From the NCBI GenBank assembly GCA_037176885.1, contig JAWWNJ010000105.1, positions 620,001 to 684,000 of the forward strand: a stretch of DNA of 64,000 bases. Direction: 5' to 3'. The notes below the pieces were generated by a model that worked only from the letters and a program-made list of their open reading frames with translations, was not told the DNA's origin and searched no databases. The translations under genes were made by a program, and so were the position numbers. This DNA comes from Favolaschia claudopus. Taxonomy: Eukaryota > Basidiomycota > Agaricomycetes > Agaricales > Mycenaceae. Shown in pieces: positions 55,416 through 64,000 of this stretch. Within the stretch, counting starts at the first letter, position 1; the number at the start of each line of letters is the position of its first letter.

Positions 55416-57183
55416 ATGATTGGGAAGTCTCTCCCAGAATACATCTTCATTCGCCTCTGCATCGCAGGACTTCGTCTGGTCGCCCCCGTTAGCATCATCT
55501 ATCTACTCGCGTGCGCAGCAACCGGTCGCGTCATTGTCTCGCCCATCCTCGTGGCTGCCGCCGCATGTGAAGCCATATTCTATGCTTTCTTCTTCTTCAG
55601 GTGTTGGAGGTTCAATAAGGTCCGGCAACGCCGCGTTCTCAGTCTCTTACTTGAACGAACAACACCATACTCAACGTTGACTCGGTTCAGACAACACCAC
55701 CGGGCCCTCCACGGCTTACTCGGGCGCAGCGACAAGATCTTTTCGAGCGAAGCACTTTGCATTTCACGGCCGAGAATTTATCAGGCTGGTTCATACCTCC
55801 AAAGTCGGAGATCAAGCGCGACAATTTACGCGAATGGATTCTGTGGGCAATGTTTGCGTCAACCCCAGAGCATGCCTCTCCCGAATGGGATGAGGAAATA
55901 GACCAGTATATCCTCGCGACCGAGAAGAAACTTGGTTGCAAATTAGAGCCGGGACGGGTCCCTGGCGTACAAAGTCTCAGACTATCTTTTGATCCTATCT
56001 ACACGCTACATCGGCCATTAATCTGGTATATTGTGCGTATCTCACTGCTACATGTTTTCCCCCGCTTATCCGTGATTAGATTGTTGGAATTGTAGACTCG
56101 TTTACATCTATATGCCTCCTTTCTTTGGGTTTCAAGCACTACTCCCCACGGCGACCCTACGTTCGCGCTTTCCCTCCACGACCTCTGCTCTATCTATTGT
56201 CCAAACCCGCTGCAGCTCCCTATTTCCCGTATTGGTATCGTCCTCCCCGGCCGTCGTTGGAAAGCAAGAACCCGATTCTCTTCCTACATGGAATTGGTGT
56301 AGGGTGTCCCACTTAACCATCATCCGCACAACCTTATATCTTGGATAGATCGGGTTATATCCCTACGTCCCCCTTCTTCGGGAAATTCTACGTGCCGATT
56401 CCTCGCAATCTATGGTTCTCGTCGAGTTTCTCCCAGTTAGCTTCCGTATGACAGGGCCCATGCCCACAAGGTGGACCACTCTCGAGGCCCTCAACACCAT
56501 TCTAGAAGATCTGGACATCAGTAAGGTCACTCTGGCTGCCCATTCATATGGGACGTTCATTGCGGGTCACATTGTATCCCCGCCACCGGATGCCGAATCC
56601 ACCGATGATCCCGCTCTGTCGCTGGGTGACAAAGTCTCTGCTCTGGTTCTGGTTGACCCCATACCATTCCTCCTTCACCTCCCCACCGTTGCATACAACT
56701 TTTTGTATCGCCCGCCCGGTCCGTATCGCGCAAATGAATGGCAATTATGGTTTGCGATCCACTTGCAAAGCTTTTGGACAGATAACTGATTCCAACTTAC
56801 CACCCAGGTATTTTGCGAGCCGTGACGCAGATGTCGCGCGCGTTCTGGGTCGGTGTTTCTTCTGGGAGGAAGGCTGCATCTGGCGGGAAGACTTGCGTCA
56901 ATTCGGCGCTACAAACGGGCGCCGGGTGTCTGTCATATTAGGCGGTGGGGACCAGATCGTTCCAAGCGAAGCTGTGCGCGACTACCTCACCTCGGATGAC
57001 GAGGGTGACTGGAGGCCTGCGAAGGAGTGTGAAAGATGGCAGAGTCGGAGAGAACGGCTGGAGGTGATGTGGTTCCCTGGGCTTGACCACGCGACGGTGT
57101 TCGAGACGAAGGAACGGAGGAAGATGCTAATGCAGGCTTTGAACCCGCCACATACATCCTATGGCGCGGTCGAGTCGTTTTAA
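55416..57183 (+). CDS. Membrane-anchored alpha/beta hydrolase
   Basis: Serine hydrolase fold, substrate unknown. Starts MIGKSLPEYIFIRL at 55416; the first exon codes two hydrophobic segments (LVAPVSIIYLLACAATGRVI, ACEAIFYAFFFF). A donor AAG-GTCCGG joins to TTPPGPPRLTRAQRQDLFER, then FTAENLSGWFIPPKSEIKRD, LREWILWAMFASTPEHASPE, DQYILATEKKLGCKLEPGRV, a stretch around FALSLHDLCSIYC, GLYPYVPLLRE, and the nucleophile elbow TLAAHSYGTFIAGH (A-H-S-Y-G). Later parts are DKVSALVLVDPIPFLLHLP, RVSVILGGGDQIVP (acid residue region) and EVMWFPGLDHATVFETKERR (catalytic His), ending SYGAVESF-stop. The triad is complete. It is similar to fungal proteins annotated only as alpha/beta hydrolase; lipid or ester substrates are likely but unproven. 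Confidence 0.8.
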
Positions 57184-57392
57184 ATGGACTGGACTTTTAC
57201 TGACTTTGATGACCGACTTGCAATGATCTCGATGTATTGTTATCTTCTGTATATATACCACCATGGATAGAATATACGCGCCTGTCACTGGATTCGAGTA
57301 CGCTTGTATGATTTGACTCGATAGAATTTTCGGATTGTGTGACCAGTGCGTGACACTGGACTCTCTTTTTCATTCCGATCCATTCTTTCTGG

Positions 57393-58640
57393 ATGTCCAA
57401 GCGTTCAAGCTCTTCGCAAGGTGGGAATGACCGCAGAAAGAAGAAATATCGTGCCGTGGGTCTATTCCGTGTCGCTATGTATTGGCGCGATGGCTGATCC
57501 CTCTCTGTAGGATGGTACGCCTGTCTGGGGAAAGCGATATATCGATGGTCCTGGCGTTTGGGTTACCTGTACGGCTTGATTCGCCATTGTAGAACGCGAC
57601 ATTGAGCCTGTTGGAAATTTAGGCGTCAAGGGTAAAGAAAAACAAGCTGTTGGGGAACTTTACGAGCTATTCAACTCCGTGAGTCAGTCGCTTGTTCACA
57701 AGCTCGAGATCTGAAGGACTCTCATTGATTTTGGTAGTTGGCTGCTGATCTATGGCCTGAAGCCGAGAAGGACAAAGGCAGCGATTCGGATTCTGAGCCG
57801 GACGAAGAATTGAGTATTGAGGCACAGATTGCCAATGAGGTTTCTGCAATGAAGCGACCGAAGAAAGAACAACGATTCAGTGAGTCAATTATCACACCGG
57901 GTCCCCTTCAGCACTAAGTCTGATCAGCGAATTGTCAGACGAATACTCCCTGCGGTACAATCTCTATCCTGGTCTCAACTGGCGAAACCTAACTCGGAGT
58001 GTTCGTAGTTGTGTTCATATCGTGCAAACCGCCCGTCGATCCCGTCAAGCTCGTTATGAAGCATCTTGAAAATGTTCAGGGAACCGGTTTTACACATACG
58101 CGGTGGGTTATGTTGCACCGATGTTCCATCGCACTCGAGCCTCATGGCTTTTTTAGGCATTCTCTGCGCTTCACTCCAGTGTCGGTGGCTTGTGTGACAA
58201 ATCTTCCGGAAATCCAAGCCATGTGCCGCAATGCATTCGAACCTTTCTTTGGTTCTCAGATTGAGGAGAAGTTCAAGGTATGTTTGTTCTACATTGGAGA
58301 GAAGTCTGAGTGACGCCTGCGGTTTGTTAGTACAAAATTGAAATACGGATACGCAACCATACAACGCTGACCCGCACAGCTCTAATTGAAGCCATTGCGA
58401 AGTGCGTTCCAGAAGGTCATACAGTGGATCTCAACGATCCAGAGCTCTTCATTCTTGTCGATGTATTCAAGGTGTGTCGTCTCCTTGATGTGAATACCCC
58501 AATCTCATAATATACAGAGTATCTGCGGAGTGTCTGTGGTTCGGGATTATCATAAATTGCAGAAATTCAATGTGGTCGAGATCGCCAATGCGCGATCCGC
58601 TGCAGAAAATGGCACTCCTTCTGTTCAAAGAATAGAATGA
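57393..58640 (+). CDS. TAN1: TAN1/THUMPD1-type tRNA acetylation adaptor
   Basis: THUMP-domain protein that presents tRNA-Ser and tRNA-Leu for formation of N4-acetylcytidine. Starts MSKRSSSQGGNDRRKKKYR at 57393. After intron 1 comes DGTPVWGKRYIDGPGVWVTC, then VKGKEKQAVGELYELFNS, LAADLWPEAEKDKGSDSDSE, IEAQIANEVSAMKRPKKEQR and TNTPCVVFISCKPPVDPVKL. These are followed by the THUMP core: RFTPVSVACVTNLPEIQAMC, NAFEPFFGSQIEEKFKYKIE, IRIRNHTTLTRTALIEAIAK, DLNDPELFILVDVFKSICG and VVRDYHKLQKFNVVEIA. It ends TPSVQRIE before TGA at 58638-58640. About eight introns of 45-60 bases, all consistent in phase. Full length compared with the family; no defects seen. Confidence 0.92.
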
Positions 58641-58836
58641 TTTCTGCCCACTGCCGGACGATAGTCCGAGAATTACCGTCGGAGGCAGATACCACCATCG
58701 GCGTATCACAAATCACAATCCCGTCGAAGGGAAGGGAAATTTTCTTCGCATAAGACCCGCAAGACCACAAACTCCCTGCAATCTGGGAGTGTCAATGAAA
58801 TTGAATGAATAATTTGGTCTTTCAACTCGATTGGTT

Positions 58837-59115
58837 CTAAACATTAGATGCACCGTTTCCACGATCTACTGCGTCTGCGCAGTCTGGATCCAGCGCGCGC
58901 GGTTTTCCGGGCTGCAGAAGCAATCTAAGTAAACGCGCGTCGCGCCTCGCCAGCATCTCCCTATTTGCGTATTGAGGGTTGAACGGATCAGGCGGCGGAT
59001 AAGACGGATATGCGGCTAGCTTCCGTCGGAATTTCCGACGGCTGGTGTGTAGCATACTTTTGCACGCAGGACAGACAAACAACACGATTTCATAATACCA
59101 GCCCACGCAGGGCAT
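58837..59115 (-). CDS. Hypothetical 92-residue protein
   Basis: Single frame with ATG at 59115: MPCVGWYYEIVLFVCPACKS, then basic TSRRKFRRKLAAYPSYPPPD, PFNPQYANREMLARRDARLL and RALDPDCADAVDRGNGAS. A CPAC pair could bind zinc. The amino-acid use looks coding rather than random, but I do not recognise a family and there is no second exon to support it. It lies between TAN1 and the first P450. Confidence 0.3.
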   Translation of the reverse strand: MPCVGWYYEIVLFVCPACKSMLHTSRRKFRRKLAAYPSYPPPDPFNPQYANREMLARRDARLLRLLLQPGKPRALDPDCADAVDRGNGASNV

Positions 59116-59289
59116 GCTATACGGTAGCTTTTCGTATTCAGAATACCAAATTTAGCCCAACTTTAGCTTGTTTTGCATAGCGCTTGTATACTTGCCTGAA
59201 TTTGACGTAACGGCGCTTACGCGTCATGTCAACGTTGGTCTCTACTTAAACTCAGCTGGCGCTGCGGGTGTCCTCCCACTGTCCTCGTC

Positions 59290-61841
59290 ATGTTCCTCAA
59301 GCTTTTCTTCTCTTCCTTGGGAGTCTATGGCCTCTACCGAATTTTGAGACTGCTCTATGAGGAGTACAATTCACCGCTCAAATATCTACCTGGCCCCAAA
59401 TCTGCTCACTGGATCTTTGGCAATATGAAGTACTGTGCATCTTGAATGGTCCCTGTCATGGCTCATCTACTCCAGGGGTATATGGAATGCAGTAAATTTA
59501 CAAGCTTCGACCATCCTTGCACTTGTTCTTTACGAAGTGATGACAGGAAAACTCGGTGTTGCACGAACAATGGACGCGAGAATACGGTTCCACTCTGAAA
59601 TATAAAGGTATGATTGGTTTTGTTTTCCAGAATACGCGTCTTAGATTCGTTGAAAAGGCCTCTTCGGCGTACGTGTTACCGGACTATATTCTCCGATGAT
59701 CTGAAGTGTCGGCGTGTAGCTGACTCGGCTCTATACCACTGACACCAAAGCTTTGAATCATTTTCTCAGCAGCTATAATTACCGCAAACCCGAACAAGTG
59801 CGGTATACACTATCTCGTATCGTCGGCCCTGGTGTCCTCATCACCGAAGGAGATGTTCACAAGCAACAGGTATGTAGGAATGATTGTCTGTGCAAGATAC
59901 GTTCAATTGACTGCCTTTTCTTAGCGCAAAATATTAGTATGAAGGTTCAATGAGATTGTTTCCAAATAATTTTTGAATCGTACCGCAGAACCCGGCCTTT
60001 GGAGCGCCTCAGGTTCGGGAGGTGACGGGCATATTTGTCGAGAAGTCTATTGAGGTATGCAAGCATCCTGTGCTGAAACTCGTCCCATTCTAACAAAATG
60101 ACATAGCTGCGGGATGTATGGGCTGCGCAAATCGCTCAGAGCGGGAGCGCTCGTATAGATGTTCTCAGCTGGCTCAGCAGAGCAACTTTGGACATCATCG
60201 GACTCGCAGGCAAGTTGGCTTGTACAATACTCGAAATAAAAAACCAGATTTGAGCCGAATCTGTGCAGGTTTCAATTATAATTTCAACTCACTTGCGTCT
60301 GAGCAACAGACGGCACTTGGCGAGGCGTTCGCCACTACTTTTAGAGCGGGTTTTATAATGAACCCAGTCCGCATGCTGCAGACTGTCATTCCCGCTTTCC
60401 GTTTCATTGTGCGTAGTTTTTTTTCTTTCGATTACACCTTCAAGTTGTCATCCAGCGCTCATGAATGTCACTAGCGTACTGACTTAGACCGCGTAATGGA
60501 GAAGTCGCAAGCTGTCATGCGAACTATCGGCCTTCAGCTTCTGGAGGATAGCAAGAGAGAGATGGTGCAGAATGGCAGTTTTGAAAAGGGGCATTCGCGT
60601 GATCTTCTCTCTCTGCTGGTGCGCGCCAACACTTCCAAGGATCTTCCTTCACATCAGCGTCTCTCGGATGAAGACGTACTCGCTCGTAGGTCTTCTATCT
60701 GCTGATACCACTGACTTTGGATGAACCGCTCTAACAGAGGTCCCCACATTTTTGGTCGCCGGACATGAGACGTGCGCAATCTTGATTAGTATTGTCCTTT
60801 CAAAGCTGACTGTGTTTCAGTACCAGGTACTTTGATTCTTCTACTGGTACGCACATGCATACCATGATGAACCTTTTCTCAGCACAGCAACGACTTGGGC
60901 TCTTTTCGCTCTAACGCAGAACGTTGCTGCGCAAACCCGCCTGCGGAACGAGTTGCTTACGCTTAGCACGGAAAATCCCACTATGGATGAGCTCAATGCC
61001 CTTCCGTACCTGGATTGTGTCGTAAGGGAAACGCTCCGGATACACGCGCCTGTACCATCCACTTGTCAGTGAGGCTTATATATTTAGGAGCGAGTGATAT
61101 ACTCATTCAGCATGCCAGTACGCGTGGCTGCCCAAGATGATGTTGTCCCTCTAGCGCATCCGTTCACTGACATTCATGGCAATGTTCATGAGACACTCGA
61201 GTGAGAGTTCGAGCCTCGAGTTGCGACAGAGTCATTCTGATATATGTTCTAGGATAAAGAAGGGCCAAACAATGTTCGTTTTTCCGCTCACAAACCGCCA
61301 CACTAATTGACTTCCCTTCAGTATGATCCCAATCCTTGCCATGAATCGTGATCCGGCTATATGGGGACCGAACTCGATGGAATTTGTGTAGGCCGAAGTC
61401 CCAATTCACCAAAACACTATCGCTAAAAACTTTTGTCAAAGACCTGAACGCTGGCTGGAGTCACCTATTTCTACGCCTATTCCGGGCGTATGGGGGCACA
61501 TGCTGAGCTTCCTTGGCGGCCCACGATCGTGTATCGTGCGTTCACTTTCTCTTTCCATCTCTATGTCATAGCTTACACTACCTCTACTCAGGGATACCGG
61601 TTCTCACTCGTCGAGTGAGTTATTTCGCTATACTATTAGGATAAGAATGCCGTTGCTCACATCTATTCTCAGAATGAAAGCTCTACTCTTCACTTTGGTT
61701 CGCGCCTTCGAGTTTGAGCTTGCGATCCCTGCTTCCGATTTGGGGAAGAAGAGCGCAGTGGTGCAACGCCCCATTATCAAGAGCGATCCTGCAGCTGGTA
61801 ACCAGATGCCGCTTCTGATTAAGCCGTACAGCGGCCATTAG
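59290..61841 (+). CDS. Cytochrome P450 monooxygenase, copy 1
   Basis: Microsomal P450; substrate unknown. Starts [19 protein letters not shown] at 59290 (membrane anchor), followed by [19 protein letters not shown]. Many introns. Exons give [131 protein letters not shown], the I-helix motif [18 protein letters not shown] (split by an intron), ExxR in [19 protein letters not shown], and the heme loop [17 protein letters not shown] with its Cys. Ends [12 protein letters not shown] at 61841. An apparent in-frame stop after YSPMI near 59,700 is removed by splicing at GTACGT. All core motifs are intact. Confidence 0.9.
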
Positions 61842-62532
61842 ATACCGGTGTGCTCATTCTGGTCATTATCTATGTTTCCATGTAAGTAATCTAGTGATCA
61901 TGGTGCTCAGCTGAGTTGGTCACTGCGCGAGGCCAAATCCAGGCGTAATCAGTGTATACAGTTCCAGGCGCCTCAGGGTTGGGTTGTTACTATTCGCTGT
62001 TAACTAGCTTGCTGCATTCTCGAGTGGCTCTGATCTCAGCATCTTATGTTGAAATTGAATCCATTGATGGCCGAGCCTTGTCTCGCAGCCCGATGCACAA
62101 TAAAAACATTGTCATCCAAAACACCTGTATTGAATCCCGTCGTACACTACGTCTTGCGCGCCTCGAGCCGTCACAGTTTTTTACCAGTAGCGTAGCACGC
62201 GGATATGACGGATATGGGGAGCCGGATAGGATCTAGTACTGAATTACACCCGCGAGTCTAACACTGAATTCATAAGCTAATAACGACTGCGATAACCCTC
62301 TATGCGAAAAAAACTGAAGCGGAGAATTGCTATCAGTTCCCTATAATTTTTTTGGACATGTTCTACGGCCAGCTGGTGACAAATTCGAGGCATTTTATTG
62401 CGTTGCCCCAAAATTTCCTTTTTTGGTCATTGGCGGTTGCAAATTTCAATGACGCAATTGTGCTTACGCTTCCCTTCAACCTTGTTCTCTACTTAAACCA
62501 CTGTGTCGCAATGTGCCCAACGCGTCCTCGCA
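61842..62532. other. Intergenic between tandem P450 genes
   Basis: About 690 bases holding the 3' end of copy 1 and the promoter of copy 2. No gene is recognised. The sequence just before copy 2 (CTTCAACCTTGTTCTCTACTTAAAC) partly resembles the sequence before copy 1 (GTCTCTACTTAAACTC), as expected after tandem duplication. Confidence 0.5.
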
Positions 62533-64000
62533 ATGTTCCTCAAACTCCTAATTTTTTCATTTGGATTCTACGGCCTCTATAGAACCTTGAAGCTGGTTTA
62601 CGATTCAGAGGAATTCAGTTCGCCCCTCAGATCGCTGCCTGGCCCTAAATCTACCCACTTTTTCTATGGAAACATGAAGTATTCTGCTTTCGAAGTTTCC
62701 CTGATAGTGTCTCATTTCTCTGTAGAGATATCTGGAACAAGGTTGGCTCGTGTTTCTCATCGAATCCTTGCACATCTTCCACTGGAAACAGGAACCCGCT
62801 GTTCTACACCAGCAGTGGACGGCGAAATACGGTCCTACTCTGAGATACCAAGGCATGGCTATGTTCTTTATTCCCCGCGACCCCTCCTGATCCTTTTGAG
62901 AAGGCTTCTTCGGCGTGCGTTCCCACCTGGGACTGATTTACACTGTTCTGAAGCTCGTCCGCGCAGTTGAATCGTCTTTACACTGCTGATACTAAAGCGG
63001 TCCACCATTTTCTCAGCAGCTATAACTACCGTAAACCTGAAATGGCCCGGTATACCTTATCTCGTATTGTCGGTGACGGTCAGACTCGACTTCGACACGA
63101 TGTGTCGTCCCCTACCTAATTGTCCCGGATAGGAGTCCTAGTAACCGAAGGAGATATTCATAAACAGCAGGTAGATATCAACGTGGACTGAAAACATCTA
63201 GATAGCTAACGTTTTGGCAGCGCAGGATCATGGTACCACTACTCGTGAAAATTGCTTGAGATCAATCTGAAAATTTCATAGAACCCTGCCTTCGGAGCAC
63301 CCCAGATTCGTGAACTCAACGAGATCTTTGTCGACAAGTCTATTCAGGTGCGCGACGCCGCGAATGTACCGTTCAAAGTTGCTATCTAAACTGAAATATG
63401 TAGTTGCGAGATGCATGGGCTGCGCAGACGGTACACAGTGGTAGCGCTCGTGTAGATGCCCTCACCTGGCTCAGTAAAACTACTTTGGATATAATTGGAC
63501 TCGCCGGTAAGTTCGTTCGCGTTCGGAAATAAGACCATCGTCCAAGCTGAATTACCCAGGTTTTAATTATAACTTTGATTCGCTCGGGACTGAAGAACAA
63601 ACAGAGCTTGGCGCGGCCTTTACCACCATGTTCAAAGCGGGTTTCATGATGAGTCCAATCCGTATCCTGCAGACTTTGATTCCCGCCTTTCGTTTCATCG
63701 TTTGTGCCTCTCACTTGCCATATCCCGCAATCCTCATGTCTATTCAGCGCACCGACTTGGACCGTGTAATGGATCAATCTCAAGCCGTCATGCGGAGAAT
63801 TGGCCTGCAGCTCCTGGAGGAAAGCAAGGGTGAAATGGCTCAAGATGGGACTTTCGACAGGGGACATAAGCGCGATCTTCTCTCTTTGCTCGTCAGGGCC
63901 AACACCTCGAAGGATCTTCCTGCTCACCAACGTCTATCAGATGATGGTGTTCTAGCGCGTATGCTTTTCTTTGATATAAATGACCGTTGATGAGCCATCC
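62533..64000 (+). CDS. Cytochrome P450 monooxygenase, copy 2 (partial, runs off the window)
   Basis: Tandem paralogue of the P450 at 59290. Starts MFLKLLIFSFGFYGLYRTL at 62533, then [150 protein letters not shown] and [20 protein letters not shown]. The I-helix, ExxR and heme loop lie beyond 64000. Two splice differences from copy 1: the intron after RYQ uses a GC donor (62853-62903), and an extra intron splits VGDG-VLVTEGD. No frame break is seen in the visible part. The last visible codons (DDGVLAR) are followed by a donor, GTATGC. Confidence 0.85.
62853..62903 (+). other. GC-AG intron in P450 copy 2
   Basis: The exon end CCAAG is followed by GCATGGC, and the intron closes GAGAAG before GCTTCTTCGGC. 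Copy 1 has GTATGA at the same place. Reading through meets a stop, so splicing is required. Confidence 0.75.

Noticed and set aside
59685..59720. P450 copy 1 as a pseudogene because of an in-frame stop after YSPMI
   Set aside because: The donor GTACGT after KGLFG and acceptor GTGTAG remove this stretch, and copy 2 splices at the same place.
59290..64000. Secondary-metabolite cluster around the two P450 genes and the MDR reductase at 38.7 kb
   Set aside because: No synthase, cyclase or dedicated transporter lies near; the P450s are a simple tandem duplication beside housekeeping genes.

Overview
The window is nuclear DNA from a filamentous basidiomycete, most likely a mushroom-forming agaricomycete. 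Genes lie on both strands and are split by many short introns of about 50-65 bases with GT(A/G)NGT donors. The families present (DUF6699, DUF6534, F-box proteins, HsbA-like wall protein, KRE6/SKN1 glucan synthase, PL14-like lyase, tandem cytochromes P450, long sterol-type glucosyltransferase) are typical of agaricomycetes. There are no bacterial operons, CRISPR arrays or rRNA genes. Exon limits were read by eye from splice consensus, reading-frame continuity and remembered family motifs; they are predictions.

Layout. 0.8-5 kb (minus): a DUF6699 protein, the ribosome-associated CCDC124/LSO2 homologue with a 12-base microexon and a GC-AG intron, and a DUF6534 membrane protein. 5-8 kb: gene-poor DNA with a SINE-like stretch ending in A28. 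8-13.2 kb: an F-box protein, a PL14-like lyase with a low-complexity insert, and a disordered Ser/Pro-rich protein. 13.4-15.2 kb: a tandem family of tiny cysteine-free secreted proteins, two intact-looking and one decayed between them. 16.9-20.3 kb: a POT-family peptide transporter split by a 694-base hAT-like element. 22-27 kb: the KRE6/SKN1 synthase and a decayed sirtuin. 27-32 kb: a P-type cation ATPase. 32-36.5 kb: a 72-residue cyanase-type HTH protein and an F-box gene with a homopolymer frameshift.

38.7-46.9 kb: a zinc-free MDR reductase, an NAD(P)-binding SDR protein, a Mutator-like element with 172-base perfect terminal inverted repeats sitting 31 bases upstream of a cyclin-box-like gene, and an HsbA-like gene. 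47-58.7 kb is a dense conserved block: sterol-type glucosyltransferase, class I histone deacetylase, PER1 GPI remodelling protein, an alpha/beta hydrolase and the tRNA acetylation factor TAN1. 59.3-64 kb: two tandem P450 paralogues, the second running off the end.

Main points of interest are the small secreted protein array (GWTVDGNN motif, with exon lengths of 36-39, 18, 52 and 101 bases kept between copies), two non-autonomous DNA transposons with exact target-site duplications, and splice-site oddities (GC-AG introns, microexons, an intron present in only one of two tandem P450s). Several genes look broken. Whether the single-base frame breaks are real or assembly errors cannot be decided from this sequence alone.
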